Part shown: positions 6,988 through 12,905 of the stretch, in pieces
Layout: every line of letters starts with the position of its first letter
Numbering within the stretch: the first letter of the stretch is position 1
Assembly: GCA_902761265.1 (NCBI GenBank)
Contig: CACWJV010000019.1
Location: 1-16,478, forward strand
Length of the DNA: 16,478 nucleotides
From: Oscillospiraceae bacterium
GTDB taxonomy: Bacteria > Bacillota > Clostridia > Oscillospirales > Acutalibacteraceae
Direction: 5' to 3'
The notes under the pieces: generated by a model
The model's input: only the letters and a program-made list of their open reading frames with translations
Databases searched by the model: none
What the model was told of the DNA's origin: nothing
Position numbers and translations under genes: made by a program

Positions 6988-8109
6988 ATGAAATATGTCA
7001 TTGACCGCGCCGACCGTGCGCCGGCGTATTTGCAGCTTTACCGCCAGTTGCGCTCCGACATTGCGCACGAAGTTTATCCCGCCGGGAGCCGTCTGCCGTC
7101 GAAACGGCTGCTTAGCGAAGAGCTCGGTATCAGCCTTGTCACGGTGGAGCACGCGCTTGCCCTTTTGTGCGACGAAGGCTACGCGACCGCCAAAGAGCGC
7201 AGCGGCGTATTTGTCAGCTTTCGTGCCGGTGACCGGTTTCTTTCTGCCGAATTGCCCAAAGCGGCAGCCGAACCGACGCCGCACAGCACCGCGGGCAGCA
7301 AGGTGAGCTTCCCGTTTTCCGTCTATGCAAAAGCCGTCCGACTCTCGCTCATGAGCGAGGGTGAAGAGCTGTTGCAGCCGTCGGCGCCGCAGGGCGACGC
7401 GGCACTGCGCAGCGCAATCTGCGATTACCTCATCCGTGCGCGCGGACTGGAAGCCACGCCGGAGCAGGTGGTCATCGGCGCCGGGACGGAGTATCTCTAT
7501 CACCTTTTGGTGCTGCTGCTCGGACGCGACCGGACGTTCGCGCTCGAAGATCCGTGCTACGAGCGAATCGCCCGGATCTATCTTGCCGAAGGCGTAACGC
7601 TTGAACGTTTGCCGCTCGGCCACGACGGCATCCGCACCAGCGCATTGCAGCAGTCGACGGCGGATGTGCTGCACATTTCGCCCTATCGCAGCTTTCCTTC
7701 GGGCGTCACTGCCTCCGCCAGTAAGCGCGCCGCCTATCTCCAGTGGGCGGCAAAGGGTGACCGGTGGATCGTGGAGGACGATTTTGAATCGGAATTTTCC
7801 GTGTCCAAGAAATATGAGGAGACGCTCTTTGCCCATTCCCACCGCAACTGCGTGATCTATCTCAACACCTTTTCCGGCACCATTTCCCCTGCCCTGCGGA
7901 TGGGCTATCTGGTGGTGCCGCCGCAATTGCTCGACCGGCTGCAGGAGCTGACAAGCGTTTACAGTTGCACCGTGCCGGTGCCGGATCAGTGCGTGGTTGC
8001 GCATCTGCTGCAAAGCGGCGACTTTGAGCGGCACATCAACCGCGTCAGGCGGCAGAAACGCAGAGAGCTGGAACAAATTCGGAATTCGGAATTCGGAATG
8101 CGGAATTAA
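6988..8109 (+). CDS. MocR-type GntR/aminotransferase regulator, 3'-truncated and lacking the PLP lysine
   Basis: MocR/PdxR regulators fuse a GntR winged helix to a fold-type-I aminotransferase domain that senses PLP or amines. Residues 10-78 are the winged helix (LPSKRLLSEELGISLVTVEHAL, GVFVSF). The aminotransferase-like part shows QGDAALRSAICDYLIRARGL (135-154), GAGTEYLYHLL, SPYRSFPSGV (231-240) and IVEDDFESEF (261-270). The site normally reading TFSK(T), which holds PLP, reads TFSGT: Gly297, codon GGC at 7876-7878. The protein has 373 residues, about 90-100 short of the family, and its last ten (IRNSEFGMRN) are encoded by a repeat element, so the small C-terminal domain has been replaced. 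The ribosome site AAAGGAG lies 16 bp from the ATG, unusually far. It may be a PLP-independent DNA-binding protein or a decaying gene whose frame is still open. Confidence 0.8.
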   Translation: MKYVIDRADRAPAYLQLYRQLRSDIAHEVYPAGSRLPSKRLLSEELGISLVTVEHALALLCDEGYATAKERSGVFVSFRAGDRFLSAELPKAAAEPTPHSTAGSKVSFPFSVYAKAVRLSLMSEGEELLQPSAPQGDAALRSAICDYLIRARGLEATPEQVVIGAGTEYLYHLLVLLLGRDRTFALEDPCYERIARIYLAEGVTLERLPLGHDGIRTSALQQSTADVLHISPYRSFPSGVTASASKRAAYLQWAAKGDRWIVEDDFESEFSVSKKYEETLFAHSHRNCVIYLNTFSGTISPALRMGYLVVPPQLLDRLQELTSVYSCTVPVPDQCVVAHLLQSGDFERHINRVRRQKRRELEQIRNSEFGMRN

Positions 8110-8416
8110 AGGGGCGCGAGTCTCCGGTGGAGACCTTTGCGGCATTGCCGCAAAAGCGCCGACCGAACCGGCAGGTGAGACTCGCCGCGCTGCGCGCGAT
8201 ACGTCAAAGGTGCGGCGGAAAAGCTGGACTGAAAGCAGGAAAAGACAGCAACCCGTTGCAATGGCGGGTGCTGTCTTTCGTTTTATACATTGCTTAAGCG
8301 GATACAATCAACAAGCTTTCCGCGGCCGAGCGTTTTCGCCGCGGAAAAGCGGTTGCGGAAACCACACGGTTAATCCGCGACCGCAATTCCGAATTCCGAA
8401 TTCCGCATTCCGAATT
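8076..8416 (+). repeat. Heptamer-bounded structured repeat element, copy A (341 bp)
   Basis: The left end is AATTCGG x3, AATGCGG, AATT (8076-8107). The right end is the inverse, AATTCCG x3, CATTCCG, AATT (8385-8416). The left arm 8111-8208 is rich in hairpins (GTCTCC/GGAGAC at 8120-8134; TTTGCGGC/GCCGCAAA at 8136-8154). A variable core containing a terminator follows, then the conserved AGCGGATACAATC (8297-8309), a TTTCCGCGG/CCGCGGAAA stem and CCGCGACCGC before the right end. It is homologous to copy B in inverse orientation. The element ends the MocR-type reading frame and abuts the next terminator. No convincing gene is inside. Confidence 0.85.
8241..8285 (+). terminator. Rho-independent terminator in the core of repeat element A
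   Basis: AAAGACAGCAACCCG (8241-8255), a 9-base loop, CGGGTGCTGTCTTT (8265-8278, one bulged A), then CGTTTT. It would end the MocR-type transcript. It is absent from copy B, so it belongs to the variable core. Confidence 0.75.
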
Positions 8417-8462
8417 ACAACAAAAAAAGGCCGGCCCTTCGGCCAGCCATCTTTTTTGTTGT
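8417..8462. terminator. Bidirectional terminator after the wall-anchored protein gene
   Basis: GGCCGGCC (8429-8436), loop CTTC, GGCCAGCC (8441-8448) is flanked by a run of seven A and six T that can extend the stem (ACAACAAAAAA with TTTTTTGTTGT). It abuts the stop at 8464 on one side and the repeat element on the other. Confidence 0.9.
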
Positions 8463-8463
8463 C

Positions 8464-9534
8464 TTACGCCTTTTTCTTTTTCAGGCACACGAACGCTGCG
8501 CAGGAAGCTGCGGTCAGCACGCCGAGTGCTGCAAAGACAGCGCCGTTGTCACCGGTATTCGGGGTAACAGGCTCGGAGGGAACGGAAACGGAGCCGCCGC
8601 CGGAGGAATCGTCGCCGCCAAACAGACCGCCGACCACAGAACCGATGTCGCCGTTGCCGCTGACCAGATCACCGAGGCCGATGAACAGGTTTGCAAAGAA
8701 GTTGACGATTTCGTTATCGAGCAGCTTGTCCGCGATAGACGGATCAAGACCCATGGACTGCAGACCGCTCTTGAGCATATCGCTGATGCCGGCCACCTTG
8801 TCGGAGATGCCGCTGGCGATGTTGCCGCCGTCGCCGGCAGAACCGCCGCCGATGCCGCCGAGTACGCTGGCAATATCGAACGAGCCGAGATCCATACCGC
8901 TTGTCAAAGCGCCGAGATCAAGACCGTTGCCGCTGAATGCGCCGGAGATCATTTCCATGATTGCGCCGAAGTCAAGGCCGCCGGCCGAAGCGCCGCTGCC
9001 GCCCGTAAACATCGAAAGGATGCTGCCGGGATCGGACACAACACCGTCCAGCCAGGACATATCCATGCCGCCGAACAGGTTGGAAATACCGGAGATGATG
9101 CCGTCCTTGATCGGATCGTCTTCGCCGTTGTCGCCGGTCAAATTACCGATTGTGTCGGTGAGGCCGGAAAGCAGAGAGTCTGTGGAAGCGGTGCCGGTTG
9201 CGCCGTCGCCGCCCAAAGAGCCGAGCGAATCGGTGATACCGGACAGCGCGCTGGTGTCGCCGGAGCCGATGGAATCGGTGATGCCGGAGAGCGCGTCGGA
9301 CACGCCGGACGTTTTACCGGAATTGCTGCCGCCGAAGGATTCACGGATCGAATCCAGATCGATGCCTTCCAGGTTGAGACCTTCCAGAATAGAGGCAAGC
9401 TCCACATCGGAAAGGGCATTCACATCGACGCCGTCCAGCAGGGAAGCCAAAGAATCGGTGTCCGCTGCAAACGCAGGGATGCAAAGGCAAAGGAGCATTG
9501 CAACCGCAGTGAAAATGCTGAAAAACTTTCTCAT
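8464..9534 (-). CDS. Secreted Gly/Ser/Asp-rich protein with sortase-type TPNTG cell-wall anchor
   Basis: The product has 356 residues. The signal peptide MRKFFSIFTAVAMLLCLCIPAFA is cleaved after about residue 23. The mature part is acidic and of low complexity: a Leu/Asp-rich start (DSLASLLDGVDVNALSDVEL and following, 27-67), imperfect repeats of the type SGITDSIGSGDTSALSGITD (about 83-130), then Gly-rich segments with LDFGAIMEMISGAF- and LDLGALTSGM-like repeats (about 187-245). The C-terminus is TPNTG (324-328), a 21-residue hydrophobic helix and KKKK: a complete sorting signal of the xPxTG type seen in Clostridia. It is therefore probably attached to peptidoglycan at the outer surface. I recognise no enzymatic domain and its role is unknown. 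It has its own consensus promoter and a strong terminator, so it is probably monocistronic; AAAGGATG precedes the ATG. Confidence 0.85.
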   Translation of the reverse strand: MRKFFSIFTAVAMLLCLCIPAFAADTDSLASLLDGVDVNALSDVELASILEGLNLEGIDLDSIRESFGGSNSGKTSGVSDALSGITDSIGSGDTSALSGITDSLGSLGGDGATGTASTDSLLSGLTDTIGNLTGDNGEDDPIKDGIISGISNLFGGMDMSWLDGVVSDPGSILSMFTGGSGASAGGLDFGAIMEMISGAFSGNGLDLGALTSGMDLGSFDIASVLGGIGGGSAGDGGNIASGISDKVAGISDMLKSGLQSMGLDPSIADKLLDNEIVNFFANLFIGLGDLVSGNGDIGSVVGGLFGGDDSSGGGSVSVPSEPVTPNTGDNGAVFAALGVLTAASCAAFVCLKKKKA

Positions 9535-9607
9535 AACGATATCATCCTTTCACGGCACGCACCTGCAAATAGATCGGGGCAGACACGTTCCTGTTATGAA
9601 TCGACTT

Positions 9608-9636
9608 ATTATACAATATATTTTTTAAAATTTCAA
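9608..9636 (-). promoter_or_regulatory. Strong promoter of the wall-anchored protein gene
   Basis: The minus strand carries TTGAAA (9631-9636), a 17-bp A/T-only-plus-one-G spacer and a perfect TATAAT (9608-9613). The leader to the ATG at 9534 is about 65 nt. Confidence 0.9.
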
Positions 9637-9737
9637 TAGCTAATCGATGGAAAAATAAATTTTTTATGAATTGTTTTTCGGTTGTTTTGCCATATCCTGT
9701 GGAAACGGCCCGCCGCAAAGCCATATATGGGCAGCGC

Positions 9738-10709
9738 TTACCAGGAAACGTAGACGTCTTTGCCGGAAACGGAGAAGTTGGTGTCGCGCTTGAGGCCGTT
9801 TTTCTCGAGCGATTGGGCAAACAGCTCGGTCATCTCTTTGCTCTTGAGCGTGATGCGCGCCTTCATGGAAAGCTCAGAGCGGTCGCGGAAGGAATCGAGC
9901 GTACCGGGCACAAACGCGGTGCACCACCAGTATTTGGCATAGTCGCGGCTCGCACGCAACTCGCCCTTGCGGTAGAAGTCCATCGACATATACAGCATAT
10001 CGTCGTCCGCCGCGCCGTCGTAGTGCGCCTGGTCGCGGTCGAGCGGTTTCGTGTAAACGCCGATTTCGGCGCCGAGGAACACCAGTCCGTACTGACCCTT
10101 CCAAAGCTGGATCAGCCAGTCCTTATTGTCATAGCGGAACTTGCAGCGGATGGTGTCATAATAGAAATTCATGAACGGCGCGCCCATATCATAGAGCACA
10201 TTGAAGCCGAAATTGCGCTGCCAGGGATCTTCCGTTGTAAAGTAATAGTTGCCGGCCTTGTTAAATTGAAAGCCGAGGAACCCGTCGGAAAACACCGCGG
10301 CTTTTTGAATCGTCTGCTGCGCCTGGTCTGTGGAAGCGGGCGCGGTGTTGTTTGGCACGGTGACGGTGCCCGCAAGATCCGAGGACGGTTCGGGCAAAGT
10401 GAACGACGTCGTGCCTTCGGTCGTATCGACCGCAAAGGTCGTAAAGCGCTCGGTGTCTTCCTCATTGGGCGTAGGCTGAGAGAGCGGCACCGTATCGAGC
10501 GGCGCGGCGGTTTCAAACGTAGGCAGCGTGGTATCGCTCGCCTGTTCGCTCGGCGCCTCTACCGTGATGGGATCCATCGAAGTGACGGTCACAGCCACTT
10601 TGGGCTGTACGCGGTTATTGATTGAGCGCACGGCAAAAAACGAACCGGCACACACAACCACCAGCGCAAACACCGCAATGAACGCGGCTTTGGACTTATC
10701 CATTCTCAT
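9738..10709 (-). CDS. Membrane-anchored DUF4474 protein
   Basis: The 323 residues comprise a short basic N-terminus, one membrane segment (about 8-27), a 110-residue Thr/Pro/Ser/Glu-rich linker (about 45-135) and an exported C-terminal domain (about 138-323). The domain carries the conserved core DPWQRNFGFNVLYDMGAP (161-178), TIRCKFRYDNKDWLIQLWKGQYG and AEIGVYTKP, which I recognise as DUF4474, a Clostridia family without known function. The linker looks like a wall-spanning spacer, so the domain probably sits outside the membrane. I chose the start at 10709 because AAAGGAGG lies 11 bp upstream and the promoter lies before it; the frame is open for 29 more codons, but those cover the ribosome site. 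No clear terminator follows; read-through towards the wall-protein promoter is possible. Confidence 0.85.
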   Translation of the reverse strand: MRMDKSKAAFIAVFALVVVCAGSFFAVRSINNRVQPKVAVTVTSMDPITVEAPSEQASDTTLPTFETAAPLDTVPLSQPTPNEEDTERFTTFAVDTTEGTTSFTLPEPSSDLAGTVTVPNNTAPASTDQAQQTIQKAAVFSDGFLGFQFNKAGNYYFTTEDPWQRNFGFNVLYDMGAPFMNFYYDTIRCKFRYDNKDWLIQLWKGQYGLVFLGAEIGVYTKPLDRDQAHYDGAADDDMLYMSMDFYRKGELRASRDYAKYWWCTAFVPGTLDSFRDRSELSMKARITLKSKEMTELFAQSLEKNGLKRDTNFSVSGKDVYVSW

Positions 10710-10774
10710 ATTTTGGAAAGCCTCCTTTGTCATCTTGAACATATAACGAAAAATTCGGTTTGTTATCAATATAT

Positions 10775-10803
10775 AGGATAGCAGAAAAAGATTCAATCGT
10801 CAA
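10775..10803 (-). promoter_or_regulatory. Promoter of the DUF4474 gene
   Basis: The minus strand carries TTGACG (10798-10803), a 17-bp spacer and TATCCT (10775-10780). This gives a leader of about 65 nt to the ATG at 10709. Confidence 0.65.
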
Positions 10804-10907
10804 GGGAATGACAAAAACTTTCAGAATGTTTACATTTTTGCAACAGCGATGAAAAATCGGCGGAAAAATCGGGAAAAACAGCCGATCGCTCACGCTGGAT
10901 GCGAACG
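10804..10907. other. Intergenic stretch without a recognisable gene
   Basis: Between the DUF4474 promoter and the trmD terminator there is A-rich sequence with a loose inverted repeat ATCGGC...GCCGAT (about 10857-10886). I see no convincing reading frame with a ribosome site on either strand. Confidence 0.5.
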
Positions 10908-10932
10908 CAAAAAGAGCCGCAGAGCGGCTCTT
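10908..10932 (-). terminator. Intrinsic terminator of rimM-trmD
   Basis: The minus strand carries AAGAGCCGC, loop TCT, GCGGCTCTT (10912-10932) followed by a short T tract. It lies about 95 bp past the trmD stop. Confidence 0.8.
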
Positions 10933-11028
10933 GAAAAACCCGGTTTTGTTCAAAGAATGATGCTGTCAATGTTTCCTTTCATGTAACGGATCCTGCGTTC
11001 ATACAGTCTGTCATCCACATGGAACGCA

Positions 11029-11742
11029 TCACTTTTTCTCTTCGTTCCGTTCGTTCAAATATGCTTCATACAGATCCGGGCGCTTTTCTTCCGTGCGCAG
11101 CAGCGACTGTTCGTGTCGCCAGGCGTCGATATGGGCGTGGTGTCCGCTCAATAGCACGTCGGGCACCTCCCTGCCCCGCCACACCGGCGGACGGGTGTAC
11201 TGCGGGTATTCGAGCAGCCCGTCAAAATGGCTTTCGTCGGTAAAACAGGCGTCATCGGAAAGCACGCCCGGCTGCATCCGCGCCACAGCGTCGCACAGCA
11301 CCAGCGCCGGCAGTTCGCCGCCCGTAAGCACATAGTCGCCGATAGAGATCTCCTCGTCCACGATCTCTTCGAGCAGCCGCTCGTCCACGCCCTCATAGTG
11401 GCCGCAAAGCAGCGCCAGATGCGGCTCGGCGGCAAGCGCTTTGACCGTCTGCTGCGTGAGCACCTTGCCTTGGGGCGAAAGATAGATCAGCTTCGGTCTT
11501 GCGCCGGTTTCTTCACACAGCGATTGAAAGCAGTCGTAAATCGGCTGCGGCTGCATCACCATGCCCATGCCGCCGCCGTAAGGCGCGTCGTCCACCCGAC
11601 CGTGCTTGTCCTGCGTGTAATCGCGGATCTGCCGCGTGCGAATGTCGATGCAGCCGTTTTTGCGTGCGCGGCCGAGGATGCTTTCTCCAAGCACCACTTC
11701 ACACATTTCGGGAAAGAGGGTCAGTATATCAATCCGCATCAT
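11029..11742 (-). CDS. trmD: tRNA (guanine-N1)-methyltransferase TrmD
   Basis: The enzyme transfers methyl from S-adenosylmethionine to N1 of G37 next to the anticodon, preventing +1 frameshifts. The 237 residues form a trefoil-knot SPOUT enzyme: DILTLFPEM (5-13), RTRQIRDYT, DDAPYGGGMGMVMQP (51-65), YLSPQG (87-92), LCGHYEGVDERL (112-123), SIGDYVLTGGELPALVLCDAVARMQPGVL (133-161), and the catalytic-loop Asp174 in SHFDGLLEYPQYTRP. The start is the ATG at 11742 after GGGGGATC; the next codon is also ATG (11739). It overlaps the end of rimM by 14 bp, indicating coupled translation as in many bacteria. The short charged tail ERNEEKK is ordinary. Confidence 0.97.
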   Translation of the reverse strand: MMRIDILTLFPEMCEVVLGESILGRARKNGCIDIRTRQIRDYTQDKHGRVDDAPYGGGMGMVMQPQPIYDCFQSLCEETGARPKLIYLSPQGKVLTQQTVKALAAEPHLALLCGHYEGVDERLLEEIVDEEISIGDYVLTGGELPALVLCDAVARMQPGVLSDDACFTDESHFDGLLEYPQYTRPPVWRGREVPDVLLSGHHAHIDAWRHEQSLLRTEEKRPDLYEAYLNERNEEKK

Positions 11743-12250
11743 CAAAGATCCCCCTGAGCGGCCGGATCCGGATGGTGCCGCTGTCAATATCGGTGTCGAT
11801 CACCACCGGCGGGATAGCCGGCAGCAGATATTCTTTGCCGTTTTCGTCCGTCACATGCCACACGTCGTTTGCGCCGGTTCGCGAAACGTCAGACAGAATG
11901 CCATAGACTTTGCTGGCATCGTCCGCATCGCAGACCCGGCAGCCGATCAGATCTTGAATAAAATAGCTGTTCTCCGGGATTGTCGCGTCCGCGCGCGCCA
12001 TATAGAGCACTTTGTTTCGCAGCGCAGCCGCCGCGTCCACGGTGTCGACGCCGGCGAGCTTCAGAATCGCGACGTTGCCGTGCGGCCGGCAAGCGAGCAC
12101 CGTTACGGGCCTGGCGCCGTTTTTGTCGTAATAGAGTGTTTTGAACTGACGCAGAAAATCGGGAGAATCGCACCACGGATCCACACGCACCTCGCCGCGC
12201 ACGCCGTGGGTGCTGACGATCCGGCCGATTTCAAGGTAGGGCTGACGCAT
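11729..12250 (-). CDS. rimM: Ribosome maturation factor RimM
   Basis: RimM binds ribosomal protein S19 and assists 30S head assembly. The 173 residues are the normal length. The N-terminal domain has IGRIVSTHGVRGEVRV (8-23) and the PRC-barrel domain begins near 94 (YFIQDLIGCRV), ending in YLLPAIPPVVIDTDIDSGTIRIRPLRGIFD (141-170). The ATG at 12250 follows AAGAAGGACG. It is coupled to trmD by overlap. The usual upstream partners rpsP and the KH-domain gene are missing: repeat element B and an unrelated small gene lie upstream instead. I find no good promoter between the terminator at 12653 and rimM, so transcription probably starts inside the repeat element or depends on read-through. Confidence 0.95.
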   Translation of the reverse strand: MRQPYLEIGRIVSTHGVRGEVRVDPWCDSPDFLRQFKTLYYDKNGARPVTVLACRPHGNVAILKLAGVDTVDAAAALRNKVLYMARADATIPENSYFIQDLIGCRVCDADDASKVYGILSDVSRTGANDVWHVTDENGKEYLLPAIPPVVIDTDIDSGTIRIRPLRGIFDDAD

Positions 12251-12290
12251 AGGTTCACGTCCTTCTTTCTAAATAAAGTGGGGCTGTTAT

Positions 12291-12617
12291 AATTCGGAAT
12301 TCGGAATGCGGAATTCGGAATTGCGGTCGCGGATGCACACCGCGAAAACCGAAAACAGTCTGCCGCGGCAAAAAGCGATTCTCTACCGGAAACGGGCAGA
12401 TTGTATCCGCTAAACGTTTCTGAATCTGAAAGAGATCATCCGCCACCGAAACGATTTGCAGCCTTTGATGATAAAGGCACAGCTTAACCTTTAAGCATTT
12501 TGACACATCGCCGCAGGCGGCGTATCTCGTCTGCCGACTCGGTCGGCGCTTTTGCCTGCGGCAAAGGTCTCCACTGGAGACCCGCGCCCCATAATTCCGA
12601 ATTCCGAATTCCGAATT
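12291..12617 (-). repeat. Heptamer-bounded structured repeat element, copy B (327 bp, inverted relative to copy A)
   Basis: On the plus strand the element opens with AATTCGG, AATTCGG, AATGCGG, AATTCGG, AATT (12291-12322) and closes with AATTCCG x3, AATT (12593-12617). Read on the minus strand it matches copy A. The arm 12499-12590 has hairpins GGTCTCC/GGAGACC (12566-12582) and TTTGCC/GGCAAA (12551-12565) plus a GCCGC/GCGGC stem. The core is unlike that of copy A but also has small hairpins (GCTTAA/TTAAGC, GCCTTT/AAAGGC). Then come AGCGGATACAATC (RC at 12399-12411) and CCGCGACCGC. It lies directly upstream of rimM. Just outside, two degenerate copies of ATTAAATCARGTTCC (about 12615-12647) adjoin it. 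Confidence 0.85.
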
Positions 12618-12652
12618 AAATCAGGTTCCAGATTAAATCAAGTTCCGAATTG

Positions 12653-12685
12653 AAAAAACCGTCCCGCCCTTGCGGGCGGGCACGG
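12653..12685 (-). terminator. Intrinsic terminator of the 44-residue small protein gene
   Basis: The minus strand carries CCGTGCCCGCCC, loop GCAA, GGGCGGGACGG (12659-12685; one bulged base) followed by six T (12653-12658). It lies 8 bp after the stop codon. Confidence 0.9.
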
Positions 12686-12692
12686 TGTCGGA

Positions 12693-12827
12693 TTAAAGCA
12701 CTTTGCCGAACATTTCCTCAATCATGGCGTCGTCCGGTTCCTGGCCGATCATGTGGCTCATAAAACGGTAGAGATACACCCACATCTGAATGAAGAAATC
12801 TTCCAGCTTTTTCAAAAAGTCCTGCAT
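12693..12827 (-). CDS. Hypothetical 44-residue small protein
   Basis: An ATG at 12827 preceded by AAAGGGG opens a 44-codon frame closed by TAA at 12693. The product begins MQDFLKKLEDFF and ends MIEEMFGKVL. The first 27 residues (with FFIQMWVYLYRFM at 11-23) are strongly aromatic and amphipathic to hydrophobic; residues 29-38 are acidic (QEPDDAMIEE). I do not recognise a family. It is flanked by a near-consensus promoter and a textbook terminator, so it is a complete transcription unit of about 170-200 nt. It could be a small membrane-associated protein, or the RNA itself could be the product, but the ribosome site and clean frame favour a protein. It lies downstream of the CotH gene in the same direction. 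Confidence 0.7.
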   Translation of the reverse strand: MQDFLKKLEDFFIQMWVYLYRFMSHMIGQEPDDAMIEEMFGKVL

Positions 12828-12859
12828 ACAAAGAGCCCCTTTCGTTTTTCTTCGCTTTC

Positions 12860-12888
12860 ATTATATAAGCTTTCGCCCGAAAATGCAA
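12860..12888 (-). promoter_or_regulatory. Near-consensus promoter of the small protein gene
   Basis: The minus strand carries TTGCAT (12883-12888), a 17-bp spacer and a perfect TATAAT (12860-12865). The expected transcript start near 12853 leaves a leader of about 26 nt. Confidence 0.85.
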
Positions 12889-12905
12889 CCGTTTTTTGCA
12901 AAAAA

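Noticed and set aside
8076..8107. Possible CRISPR-like array of short repeats
   Set aside because: The units are contiguous 7-mers with no spacers and no cas genes are nearby.
6976..8307. 443-codon minus-strand open frame
   Set aside because: Antisense to the MocR-type gene and running through repeat element A; composition typical of a shadow frame.
7997..9628. 543-codon plus-strand open frame
   Set aside because: It crosses the MocR end, the whole repeat element and the antisense of the wall protein; the Pro/Ser/Glu-rich sequence is the mirror of the Gly/Ser/Asp repeats.
9666..10625. 319-codon plus-strand open frame
   Set aside because: Antisense to the DUF4474 gene, which has promoter, ribosome site and family motifs.
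10696..10953. 85-codon minus-strand frame upstream of the DUF4474 gene
   Set aside because: It overlaps that gene's promoter and ribosome site and has no expression signals of its own.
10950..11035. Short frame after trmD ending RRIRYMKGNIDSIIL
   Set aside because: Protein-like in composition, perhaps a gene remnant, but it lacks a credible start codon with a ribosome site and is too short to support.
12255..12506. 83-codon minus-strand open frame inside repeat element B
   Set aside because: Its C-terminus is made of heptamer-encoded residues, its core is not shared with copy A, and it has no good ribosome site.
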